This document shows, piece by piece, positions 1-8,900 of a DNA stretch of 42,685 nt (position 1 is the stretch's first letter; each line of letters begins with the position of its first letter). Made by a program: the position numbers and the translations under genes. The DNA is from Lachnospiraceae bacterium (GTDB lineage: Bacteria; Bacillota; Clostridia; Lachnospirales; Lachnospiraceae), in the NCBI GenBank assembly GCA_017551165.1, contig JAFZMO010000115.1, positions 1-42,685 on the forward strand, given 5' to 3'. The notes under the pieces are model-generated. The model saw only the letters and a program-made list of their open reading frames with translations. It did no database searches and was not told where the DNA came from.

Positions 1-789
1 AATTTGGAAGCCTATACGGGCCTGATCGACAGGCTTGCGGCGGATCCGCGCTACTCGGATCCACACTATGCGTACGATCCGCAGAACCTGTACTCGGCGC
101 TTCATGCGCCGGATCACAAGGTGTATGCATCAGCAGACGGAGGCGCGGCGAACGGTGTTTTTGCGTGGGTGATCCTTCCGGAGGATCGGTACGCGGAGCT
201 GATCGTCGGCTTCTCGGAGTCCGCGGACGCGTGGGAGGAGATGCTTGCGTTCATTGAGCGGGAGAACCTCGGGTTCCGGCTTGACTTTGTGATCAACCCG
301 AGGCACGATGTGCTCCGCGGAATATTGCAGGGAAAGGGCGCAATGTTCGAGAAGGAGCAGAAGAAGTTGCGGCTTGTCCGTGAGACGGCAGCGGCGGAAA
401 CTCCCGAGGCGTGCGAACTTCAGCCGGAGTACGAGGAGCAGTACCGCGAGGTGCACACGAAGGACACGTACTGGACCGCGGAGCGGATCCTCGAGGCGCG
501 GGACCGGTTCCGTGTACTGGCGGCGATCGATCAGGGAAAGCTGGTCGGCTATCTCGACATCACGACCGGTCATTCGGAAAATGAACCCTACGATCTGTGG
601 ACGGCCCCCGGCTTTGGCCGGTACCGTAAACCCTTGCTGGCAGCGGCGATCCGGCGGAACCGCCCGAACGGCATGATGGTGGTGATCGACACGGACGATG
701 CGGCGGAGATCGCGCTGTACGAGTCGGTCGGGTTCGAGGCGATCGAGGATTCGGAGAGTGTCTACGCGACATATCAGGCGGGGGATTAG
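1..789 (+). CDS. GNAT family N-acetyltransferase (5' end may be cut)
   Basis: The reading frame is open from the window edge; the first usable start is a TTG at position 4 without a visible ribosome site, so the true start may lie upstream. The C-terminal half looks like a GNAT fold: a strand-turn-strand segment (LVGYLDI, near residue 180) before the acetyl-CoA loop region and the typical end motif ALYESVGFEAI near residue 238. The N-terminal ~120 residues may be a second, degenerate GNAT-like half. The family moves an acetyl group from acetyl-CoA to an amine; the substrate here cannot be told. It is followed 13 bp later by a kinase-like gene with a good ribosome site (ggaggt), suggesting one transcript. 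Confidence 0.75.
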   Translation, partial: NLEAYTGLIDRLAADPRYSDPHYAYDPQNLYSALHAPDHKVYASADGGAANGVFAWVILPEDRYAELIVGFSESADAWEEMLAFIERENLGFRLDFVINPRHDVLRGILQGKGAMFEKEQKKLRLVRETAAAETPEACELQPEYEEQYREVHTKDTYWTAERILEARDRFRVLAAIDQGKLVGYLDITTGHSENEPYDLWTAPGFGRYRKPLLAAAIRRNRPNGMMVVIDTDDAAEIALYESVGFEAIEDSESVYATYQAGD

Positions 790-802
790 ACGGAGGTAAA
801 TT

Positions 803-1840
803 ATGTCTGAGGAGAACAAACTGACCGGGGAGATCCGGGACATTTTCCGACTCTTCTTTGATGAGGAGCCGGTGGACGCGAAGGTGATCGTAACGAGCCG
901 CGGCGAGGAGGATTTCCGGAACGCGGTGATCCTTGAGACCGCTGAAGGAAATAAGTATGTGCTCAAGATCACGGCCAATGATTTTACGTATGACGAGCGG
1001 ATCCGCGTGTGGAAGCGGACGATCGAGGAGTATCGGGCGCTCGGGTACTACTGCCCGATGATCTACAGCGACAAGACGGGCGGGTTCCCGACGGTTAAGT
1101 ACGAGGGGCACGAGTGCGTCGCGTACGTTGAGGAATTCGCGAAGTACAAGACGGTGGAGGACCGTGCGGCCGCAGACAAGAGCGGACAGAACGCGGACTG
1201 CGAGCCGTATTTTGAGGACATGTGGGCGATGACCGCGAAGGTCGCCGCGAAGAAATTTCAGTATTCGAAGCATCCGTCGGCGTACTGCCTGTTCGAGCTG
1301 TTCTGTCCGAGCGACGAGGTGGACGAGGTGCTGGAAAATGCTCTGGACTGGAAGGAGACGGCGGACAAACTGCCGGAGGAGTTCGCGGAGCAGGTGACGC
1401 GGATCTGGAAACTGTGGAGCGACAACCGCGAGGCGCTGAAAGAGCCGTACGGAAAGCTGCCGACGTCGGTGTTCCAGGCGGACCTGAATTCCACCAATCT
1501 GTTGGTGGACGAGGACGGAAAGTTCGCAGGTGTCTGTGATTTCAACCTCTGTGGAAGGGATGTGTTCCTGAACTACCTCATGCGCGAGAACTTCGACAGT
1601 TTTGAGGACGAGATCGAGGATATCCGCAGGGCGCTCACGGTTGCGAGCCGGTACTACACATTTTCCGAAGCAGAGAAGGCGATCGCGCTCCCGCTGTACC
1701 GCTGCCTGAAGCCTTTGTGGTACATCCGCGTGGAGGAGTTGCAACAGGCGGGCGAAGACCGCGAGGCCGTGAAGCGGTGCCTCGACCGGGTCGAGCACTT
1801 CCTGACGGCGGACATTGATTTTGCAAGCTTCATGGGCTGA
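803..1840 (+). CDS. Aminoglycoside phosphotransferase-like (APH/choline kinase fold) protein
   Basis: 345 residues. A nucleotide-binding-lobe lysine is visible in KYVLKITAND near residue 55. The catalytic loop reads VFQADLNSTNLLVD (about 223-236), where D and N match the H-x-D...N motif of the APH family, and VCDFNLCG (about 244) gives the metal-binding aspartate. The loop has FQAD instead of the usual HGD and DFN instead of DFG/DFD, so it belongs to a divergent branch. Such proteins phosphorylate small hydroxylated molecules; the substrate is not known here and resistance should not be assumed. The start ATG has ggaggt 6 bp upstream. Probably cotranscribed with the GNAT gene. Confidence 0.75.
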   Translation: MSEENKLTGEIRDIFRLFFDEEPVDAKVIVTSRGEEDFRNAVILETAEGNKYVLKITANDFTYDERIRVWKRTIEEYRALGYYCPMIYSDKTGGFPTVKYEGHECVAYVEEFAKYKTVEDRAAADKSGQNADCEPYFEDMWAMTAKVAAKKFQYSKHPSAYCLFELFCPSDEVDEVLENALDWKETADKLPEEFAEQVTRIWKLWSDNREALKEPYGKLPTSVFQADLNSTNLLVDEDGKFAGVCDFNLCGRDVFLNYLMRENFDSFEDEIEDIRRALTVASRYYTFSEAEKAIALPLYRCLKPLWYIRVEELQQAGEDREAVKRCLDRVEHFLTADIDFASFMG

Positions 1841-1892
1841 GTTGCCGGCGGATTTCGGAAACGGACTAAAAACGAAGACAGGATAGAGGACG

Positions 1893-2783
1893 ATGGACAA
1901 AAACAAGAAACAGGGGATTCTTTTCATTATCGGGGCAGGCTTCTGCTTTGCCCTGATGACGTTTTTTGTCCGCAAGTCGGGAGATCTGCCGACGATCCAG
2001 AAGGCGTTCTTCCGCAATGTGGTCGCGGTGTTCGTGGCGTTTGTGCTGTTACTGCGCAGCAAGCAGGGTTTCCGCATTCAGAAGGGAAGCATTCCGGGTT
2101 TGCTGGCGCGAAGCTTCTTCGGCACCTGCGGTATCCTGTGTAATTTCTTTGCGGCGGACCATCTGCACATCGCGGACGCGAGCATGCTCAACAAGCTCTC
2201 GCCGTTTTTCGCGATCGCGGTGTCGTACATCATCCTGAAGGAACGGGCCAACGCGGTGGAGTGGCTGTCCGTGGTGATCGCGCTGATCGGCGCGGCATTT
2301 GTCGTCAAGCCGACGGGCGGCGTGACAACACTGTACGGACTGGTCGGCCTCGCGGGCGGATTGGCAGCGGGCCTTGGCTACACGTTCATCCGGTATCTCG
2401 GCAAGCGCGGCGAGCGCGGACCGGTCATCGTGCTGTGGTTCTCGCTGTTCTCGTGCCTTGCGACCGCACCGGCGCTGATCTTTGACTACCATCCGATGAG
2501 CGGACAGCAGCTTATGTTCCTGCTGTTGACGGGCCTCTCGGCGACCGGCGGACAGCTGTGTATCACGAAGGCGTACACAAAGGCGGCGGCGCGCGACATC
2601 TCGGTCTTCGACTACTCGCAGATCCTGTTCGCCGCGATCCTCGGTTGGATCTTCCTCGCGGAGCTGCCCGACATCTACAGCTGGATCGGTTACGTCATCA
2701 TCATCGGCACGGCGATCGCCAAATGGCGCTACATGCTGGCGCGCGACCGCCGCGAACAGGAAGCCGCAGCCGCGAAGGGCTGA
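1893..2783 (+). CDS. EamA/DMT-superfamily transporter
   Basis: 296 residues with about ten hydrophobic helices in two repeated halves, the layout of drug/metabolite exporters of the EamA family. The first half ends with YIILKERANAVEWLSVV and an IGAAFVVKP segment (about 110-140). The second half repeats the pattern with GWIFLAELPDIYSWIGYV near residue 255-275, a typical EamA signature of a helix, a short polar E-containing turn and the last helices. It acts in the cytoplasmic membrane; the substrate is unknown. An agagga ribosome site precedes the ATG. It is 52 bp after the kinase-like gene on the same strand and no terminator was seen between them. Confidence 0.85.
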   Translation: MDKNKKQGILFIIGAGFCFALMTFFVRKSGDLPTIQKAFFRNVVAVFVAFVLLLRSKQGFRIQKGSIPGLLARSFFGTCGILCNFFAADHLHIADASMLNKLSPFFAIAVSYIILKERANAVEWLSVVIALIGAAFVVKPTGGVTTLYGLVGLAGGLAAGLGYTFIRYLGKRGERGPVIVLWFSLFSCLATAPALIFDYHPMSGQQLMFLLLTGLSATGGQLCITKAYTKAAARDISVFDYSQILFAAILGWIFLAELPDIYSWIGYVIIIGTAIAKWRYMLARDRREQEAAAAKG

Positions 2784-2803
2784 CACAAGTTTATGTAATT
2801 TAG

Positions 2804-2832
2804 TTGCATTTTTCGAGTGAGAAGGGTATCAT
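2804..2832 (+). promoter_or_regulatory. Sigma-A-type promoter for the SIMPL gene
   Basis: TTGCAT (2804-2809), a 17-bp spacer and TATCAT (2827-2832). The transcript would begin about 70 bp before the start codon. The leader contains GC-rich palindromes, including ccgtcgcgcgacgg at about 2871-2884. Confidence 0.55.
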
Positions 2833-2911
2833 GGACTCGGTCGAATCATGTTGGTTGCGCCCCGGGGGGCGTCCGTCGCGCGACGGTTCACGGGGGCGGA
2901 AAGGAGAAAGT

Positions 2912-3589
2912 ATGGAGAGGGAATCGATCATCCGCGTGTCCGGCAAGGGAATGCTTCGGCTGAGACCGGATCTCACGCGTATTATGATCACGTTGACCGG
3001 TTGTTACAAGGACTATGCGGAGTCGCTGAAGCACTCCTCGGAGGACACGGAGGTGCTTCGGGATGTGCTGGAGAAGCAGGGCTTTGCGCGCACGGACCTG
3101 AAGACGACGAACTTCAACGTGCAGGTGAAAAATGAGAGCTACGAGACGAAGGATCACATGTGGAAAGAGCGTTTCGTGGGATATGAGTTCTATCACTCGA
3201 TGAAGATCGAGTTCGACATGGACAACGATCGGCTCGGGCGGATTCTGTATGCGCTTGCGCATGCTTCGGTCAACCCGGAGCTGCGGCTCGCGTATGCGGT
3301 GAAGGACACCGAGGCCGCGAAGAACGCGCTGATCGGCGCGGCGGTCGCGGACGCGAGAGCGAAGGCGCTTGTGCTCGCGGGTGCGGCAGGAGTGAAGCTG
3401 GGGGAGATCCTGCGGATTGATTATTCGCGGGGAGAGCCGAACTTCGAGGTGCGCCCGATGGCAAATGGAATGCTCCGCGCGAAAGCGTACGGTGCGGTGT
3501 GCGAGGACGCGTGTCTGTCGATGGACATCGAGCCGGAGGACATCGAGGTCGAGGACGTCGTCACCATGGTCTGGACGCTCGTTCGATAA
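2912..3589 (+). CDS. SIMPL (DUF541) domain protein
   Basis: 225 residues. The start at 2912 was chosen over an in-frame upstream ATG because aaggag lies just before it and the upstream part overlaps the promoter. The sequence has the SIMPL pattern: an opening strand RVSGKGMLRLRPD, a central segment running through the paired-residue motif TDLKTTNFNVQ, a conserved VGYEF-type strand, and a helix rich in Ala with DARAKALVLAGAAGVKLGE (about 148-166). No signal peptide is visible, so it is probably cytoplasmic, unlike many SIMPL proteins, which are exported. The biochemical role of the family is poorly defined. Next downstream is a LytTR regulator 60 bp away. Confidence 0.8.
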   Translation: MERESIIRVSGKGMLRLRPDLTRIMITLTGCYKDYAESLKHSSEDTEVLRDVLEKQGFARTDLKTTNFNVQVKNESYETKDHMWKERFVGYEFYHSMKIEFDMDNDRLGRILYALAHASVNPELRLAYAVKDTEAAKNALIGAAVADARAKALVLAGAAGVKLGEILRIDYSRGEPNFEVRPMANGMLRAKAYGAVCEDACLSMDIEPEDIEVEDVVTMVWTLVR

Positions 3590-3649
3590 CGCGGGACGAC
3601 AAAGAAATAAAAGGAAAGTGTTTGAGAGTTACAACAGAGGATTGACTAC

Positions 3650-4375
3650 ATGAGGATCGCAATTACGGACGATCAGCGATTGGACCGCAACAAGTTGGAG
3701 ACGATGCTGCGCGAATGTCTGGCGAGCATGGGATACCAGCCGGAGTGCATTGATTGCTATGCGAGCGGCGAGATGCTGATGGAGGCATTTTTCCCCAACA
3801 AGTATGATATCATTTTCCTGGATATCTATATGACGGGGATGACGGGAATTGAGACGGCGAACGACATTCGCCGCAGGGACGGCGAGGTGAGACTGGTGTT
3901 CATCACGTCGAGCAATGATTTTGCGATGGAGAGCTATCGCGTGCGCGCGGATTACTATCTGCTCAAGCCGTACGACGAGCAGGATATTCTTGCGATGCTG
4001 CGCGCGATCGGTCCGGACCGGATCGAGAAGAGCCGCGTGCTGACGCTGCCGGACGGGAGCGTTTGCATGCTGTCAGACATCGTGTACACGGAGTACTCGA
4101 ACCACAAGGTGACGATCCATTTTAAGGACAGCCACGTTCAGAGCGTTTGGACGGCGCAGTCGGAGATGGAATCGCTTCTGTGCTCGCGCGAGTGCTTTGC
4201 GACGTGCACCAAGGGCATCATCGTCAACCTGGAGCAGATTGCGGCGATCGGCGAGACGGACGTGCGCATGAAGAACGATGAGAGCGTGCCGGTCAGCCGG
4301 GCGCGCAGGGCGGAGCTCAAGCAGCAGCACGCGAATTTCCTGTTCCAGAATCTTCGGAAGGCGGGTAGAAACTGA
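3650..4375 (+). CDS. LytTR-family response regulator
   Basis: 241 residues. A receiver domain (1-120) shows the acidic pair D7/D8, the phospho-acceptor D58 in IIFLDIYMTGM and the conserved K106 in YLLKPYD. The C-terminal ~110 residues match a LytTR DNA-binding domain, including YTEYSNHKVTIHF and the FATCTKGIIVNLEQI helix region. It should be phosphorylated by the GHKL kinase encoded next, with which it overlaps by one base (TGATG at 4373-4377), implying translational coupling. LytTR regulators bind spaced direct repeats upstream of genes for surface proteins, peptides or autolysins. The nearest candidate target is the large surface protein promoter at 5818-5892. Confidence 0.93.
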   Translation: MRIAITDDQRLDRNKLETMLRECLASMGYQPECIDCYASGEMLMEAFFPNKYDIIFLDIYMTGMTGIETANDIRRRDGEVRLVFITSSNDFAMESYRVRADYYLLKPYDEQDILAMLRAIGPDRIEKSRVLTLPDGSVCMLSDIVYTEYSNHKVTIHFKDSHVQSVWTAQSEMESLLCSRECFATCTKGIIVNLEQIAAIGETDVRMKNDESVPVSRARRAELKQQHANFLFQNLRKAGRN

Positions 4376-5715
4376 TGCAGCAGTACACCATGGCGGAATT
4401 TATCGTCTACGGACTGCTGCGAAGCGGTTCGATCATATTCTTTGCGTTCGGTATCCTTCGGAGAAAGGCGCGCTTTTCACAGCGGACGACGTTTCTGATC
4501 TTCGCGCTGATGAACATCGCCTGGGTTACCGGTTCGGCCCTGACGACGCCGTTGCTTCACAAGTATAATCTCGGGGCATCGGTCGAGGTTCTGATGTGCG
4601 TGATGCTGTTTGCCTTCATGGTACTGGCGATCAAGGATAACCTCGGCAAATTGCTGTTCGTATTTTTCATGCTTTACACGGTCGGCGGCCTCGTCTCGTT
4701 GTTCGGCAAATACATCGAGATCAAGTGGTGGCCGGAGATGGCGTACCAGGGCTACCGCTGGACAGCTTCGCTCACCATCGTGATCGCCATCGCGCTCGTG
4801 CTGACGCCTTTCGGACTCGCCATCTACTACGATGTGTGCGCAGTCATGGGCAAGGCCGGTGAGAGCACGGTATGGCGCTACTGCTGGCTCATCCCTGCGA
4901 CGTTCTACCTCTTTTGGCTGCAGAGTATGTACTCGATGAAATCGACGCTCGAGTATGCGTCCAAGTTGTCTAACTCCCTGTACATGATCGCGATCAACGC
5001 GGCTGCTTACCTTATATATCATATGGTCATGCGCATGGTCATCGAGCACAACAAGCTTCTCGAGGCCCGCGCGGTCAACCAGGCGCTCTCCGTGCAGGTC
5101 ACGCAGTTCAAGGATCTCCGTGAGCGTATCGTGGATGCGAGACGCGCCCGCCACGATCTTCGCCATCACATGGCGGTTCTGGAGACGATCGCCGAGGACG
5201 GGGACACGGATGCGCTTCGGGAGTACATCAAGGAGTTCCGCAAGGATCACCGTCTGGAGGAACCGATCGCGTACTGCGAGAACACGACCGCCAACGCCGT
5301 GTTGACGTATTTTTCGCAAATGGCTGCCTCGGACAGCATCGCATGCGACATCCAGTTCTCGATGCCGGATGAGGTTAACGTGGACGCGAGCGATATCGCC
5401 GTTCTTCTCGGCAATCTTATGGAAAATGCTGTCCAGGCATGCAGAAGCCAGGCTACCGGCGAACGCCGTATCGAGGTTCGGGGCGGAATGCGCGAGGGCG
5501 GACTGTTCGCACTCATCGTCGACAACACCGCGGACCGCGAGCCGGAGGTAGGTAAGGACGGCCGGTTCATCTCGACCAAGCACGACGGCGAAGGCATCGG
5601 CACGGACTCCGTGCGCAACATCGCAGAGCGCTACGGCGGCGTCGCAGAATACAGCTTCGAGGCCGGAATGTTCCGTGCATCGGTCATGATGTATACGAGC
5701 AAAATGGATAAATAG
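4375..5715 (+). CDS. GHKL-domain sensor histidine kinase (AgrC-like)
   Basis: 446 residues. The first ~220 residues form about six or seven membrane helices. A short coiled segment leads to the phospho-acceptor motif ARHDLRHHM, with the histidine at residue 260. The ATPase part shows the N box in LLGNLMENAVQAC (about 342-354) and the glycine motif EGIGTDSVRNI (about 404-414). This is the architecture of AgrC/VirS-type kinases that sense peptides or envelope signals through a polytopic membrane domain. It pairs with the LytTR regulator just upstream. No peptide-processing (AgrB-like) or pheromone gene was recognised next to it, so the signal is unknown. A hairpin terminator follows at 5768. 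Confidence 0.92.
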   Translation: MQQYTMAEFIVYGLLRSGSIIFFAFGILRRKARFSQRTTFLIFALMNIAWVTGSALTTPLLHKYNLGASVEVLMCVMLFAFMVLAIKDNLGKLLFVFFMLYTVGGLVSLFGKYIEIKWWPEMAYQGYRWTASLTIVIAIALVLTPFGLAIYYDVCAVMGKAGESTVWRYCWLIPATFYLFWLQSMYSMKSTLEYASKLSNSLYMIAINAAAYLIYHMVMRMVIEHNKLLEARAVNQALSVQVTQFKDLRERIVDARRARHDLRHHMAVLETIAEDGDTDALREYIKEFRKDHRLEEPIAYCENTTANAVLTYFSQMAASDSIACDIQFSMPDEVNVDASDIAVLLGNLMENAVQACRSQATGERRIEVRGGMREGGLFALIVDNTADREPEVGKDGRFISTKHDGEGIGTDSVRNIAERYGGVAEYSFEAGMFRASVMMYTSKMDK

Positions 5716-5767
5716 TCCTTTTCGTTCGAACTAATTTGCATACTAACCCACATGAGAGCATAAAAAT

Positions 5768-5798
5768 GGCGGTTTTCGGTTCGAAAGCCGTCTTTTTT
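5768..5798 (+). terminator. Rho-independent terminator after the two-component genes
   Basis: A 10-bp stem with two G-U pairs (5768-5777 with 5783-5792), a 5-base loop and a run of six T. It separates the kinase gene from the surface-protein promoter. Confidence 0.75.
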
Positions 5799-5817
5799 AT
5801 ATGAATAATTAAGCAAA

Positions 5818-5892
5818 TTACTCAAAAATTACTCAAACTGTAGAAATTTTACTCAAGTTGCACTTTAAATTGATGAAGTTCGCGGCTACAAT
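5818..5892 (+). promoter_or_regulatory. Promoter with three TTACTCAA boxes (possible LytTR operator)
   Basis: TTACTCAA occurs at 5818-5825, 5829-5836 and 5849-5856, with start-to-start distances of 11 and 20 bp, close to one and two helical turns. A -10-like TACAAT lies at 5887-5892 with no good -35 at the usual distance, as in activator-dependent promoters. The neighbouring LytTR regulator is the obvious candidate activator, but this is inference from position and spacing only. Confidence 0.4.
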
Positions 5893-5912
5893 GGACATGT
5901 TTGAGGAACCAG

Positions 5913-5948
5913 GCCTCTTTTTGTGGTGCGCTCACGCACCGAAGAGGC
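5913..5948 (+). other. Two-tier hairpin in the 5' leader of the surface-protein gene
   Basis: gcctctt (5913-5919) pairs with aagaggc (5942-5948), and inside it ggtgcg (5925-5930) pairs with cgcacc (5935-5940). There is no T run after it, and the ribosome site (ggagg, 5961-5965) follows, so it is more likely an mRNA-stabilising or regulatory leader structure than a terminator. Confidence 0.5.
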
Positions 5949-5971
5949 TGCAAAACTTATGGAGGTACTAT

Positions 5972-8900
5972 ATGAGAAAGTGTAAAAGGTGGATGAGACG
6001 AAGCCTGGCTTGGTTGCTTTGTCTCGTAATGACGGTCGGAATGCTGAGTACGGCCGCAGTTGCTGATGGTGAGAAGACCAACGCAGTTGGTTCAACTGTG
6101 AAACTCAGCGCGGTTACAGAAGCTGACAAGACCAAGGCTTCAAATCTGCTAAAGGGAGTTACGATTACGAGTCTCTCTGACTATATGTGGAGAGATGAAG
6201 AAGTTGTTCCTTACTTTGAGAGCACTATTAAGATTTCCAATGCAGGAGATTGGGGAAAGTATAAGGTCTTGGTCAAGTGGGAAATGAAATTGCCCACTGA
6301 GGCAGAGACCGAATGGAGATACGCAGGAACTGACGGTGTTACTCCCGAACCGAAACCACAGGAACCCGGCGCCTATTATGTGAAACAAGAGAGTGATGGC
6401 CCTGGCCCTCATCGAGTTACGTATGTCGGCGTAACAAGAAAGATGAGCTTTACCTCTGATACCGCAAGGAAACAGATCGGTAACGGTATGGAGCATAGGT
6501 GCACGGTTTATGTGGTAAAGGTGAATTCGGATAACACGTATGAAGAAATCGCCAGCAAGTCCACCAATGCCGCGAAGATCCTGCTTGCTGTAAACTATGA
6601 AAAGGCAAATTACGGTTGGTATTCAATTGGCCATGGAATGGATTATGGCTATTATAGCACTACGGAGTTTGTTCAGGGCGGAACTAAGGCTGATGGCACG
6701 AAGAAACCGGCTCAGCAGTTGTACGATGAAAACAGCAAATATTCGTTCCTTGGATGGTATAACGGTTCGCAGCCGTATGATTTTACGAAGCCGGTATCGT
6801 CGATTCTGACTTTGACGCCGGAATTCGGTACGGTTGTTTCCTTTGATACGAAGGGAATTGGTGATGCTATCGCGCCTGCGAATGTTGTTAAAGGGAAGCA
6901 TGTGAGCAAACCGGCCATTACCGGAGCGGATGATTATAACTTGGTTGGCTGGTACAAGGACGCTGCCTTTACTCAGGAGTACGATTTCAATAAGACGATT
7001 GAGGCTAACTTCCCGGGCATGAACAACAGCTACAAGGCGATCACGCTCTATGCTAAGTTGGAAAAGAAGATTACCTATCTTAACGTGAAACTTCATCTGT
7101 ATTACAACGGTCATGGACTTGGCAAACCAGATCAGACCATTACGGTTGTAGAGGGATCGACGCTTGCAGAAACCTGTGCGGCAAATGAGGTGAACTACGG
7201 AAAGTTCCTCAACCCGGTATGCAATGGTAGCCATACGTTTATGGGATGGTTTACGGATGCAGCATTTAAAAATTCCTTTGATGTAAATAACACGACGTTT
7301 GATAAAACGATTACTGACCTGCATGCACTGTGGGGGTTTGAAGTAACGTTCGACGTCGGCAATCATGGCGCAGATGCGATTGAGCCCCAGGTGGTTAAAG
7401 ACGGCGGCACTGTAACGCAGCCTGATGCTCCGGTAGCTACTGATGATTACACCTTTATCGGGTGGACGCTTAACGGCAGTGCTTACAATTTTAGCAGTGA
7501 AGTTAATGACAAGATCACGCTTGTAGCAAACTGGAAGAAGAACAAGCAGGTCATTGATCTTGAGAAGATTGAAAACTTTACTTACGATGGAAAGACTCAC
7601 AGCGTTTCGATCGTTGATGAAAACGGCAACGCGCTGTCGGGTATTGAATCCAAGAATTATAACTTGACGATCAAGAAAGACAACGCGACGGTTACATCGA
7701 TCAAGGATGCCGGAAAGTACACTGTAACTCTTACACTTACTGAAGCCGGCAAGCAGAATTATGAACTTAAGGGTAACAAGACTTCGATCGAAGTGAAGTT
7801 TACGGTGTCCCCTAAGGTTGTTGAGAGGATCAATTGGACTACCGGTACGCTTACGTACAATGCAGATAATCAGGCACCCGAAGCAACGGTAGCTGTCTTT
7901 GAAGGAGATAAGTGCACCGTTACCGTATCCGGTCAAAAGAAAGAAGTTGGAGCAAACTATACGGCGACGGCAGTTAGTCTCAGCAACAATAATTATTCGA
8001 TTGGTACGAGCACCGTTGATGTAACGAAAAAGTTCTCAATTGAGCAGAAAGAAATTACTATCAATTGGAACAATGAGACACCGTATAAGTACAACGGAAC
8101 ACCTCAGGGACCGACATTCGCGTATGAAGGAGTATATAAGGTCGATGAGAAGAATGTTGTATTAACTGCGGGTTATACAAGAAAAGGTTCGAATGCAACT
8201 TCCACTCATACAAGTGTAGGCGAATACACTGCAAAGGTTACGATGAGTGGTACTGCATCCAAGAATTATAAACTTCCGGTTAACAGCACAGTTGATTTCA
8301 AAATTGTGCAGAATGCTGGAACTATCGAATGGAAAGTAACTGGTAATCAGACGATAGAATACGGAAATACGCTTGAAGTTACGTATGATAAGCATGAATC
8401 TGACGGTACAGTAACTGTTTCCAGCAACAAAACCAGTGTAGCAACGGTAAGCGCAGGTGCGAATGGTAAGGTTACCGTTACGGCGGTTGGCGTTGGTGAG
8501 GCTGAAATTACAGCAAAGCTTGCATCGACTACGAACTATAGCGGAAAAGAAGCTAAATTCAAGGTTGTCGTAACACAGAAAACGCTTACGCTCACTTGGA
8601 GCAGTCAGTCAGAGTTTACTTTTAATGGTGAGAATCAGTGGCGCAAGGTTACAAAGGTTGAAGGAATTGTTAGCTGGCAAGGCAAGAAGGATGATGTCAG
8701 CGTCAATGTAGTTGTAACTAAACGCGGCAGCGAAACCGAGCTTGAGGAGTACTCTGGCGTCGGCAAGTATACTTCGGTCGCTAAGCTTGCCGGAAAATCT
8801 GCGGCGAATTACAAGCTTCCGGCCAACGCTTCGCAGAATTTCGAAATTAAACCTGCAACCACAACCATTGAAGAACTTAAGGATCTCGAGTTAACGTATG

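Noticed and set aside
803-1840. Aminoglycoside resistance gene
   Set aside because: The fold is shared but the motifs are divergent and there is no mobile or resistance context.
4375-5715. Quorum-sensing locus of the agr type
   Set aside because: The kinase and regulator fit, but no AgrB-like protease or short precursor peptide was recognised next to them.
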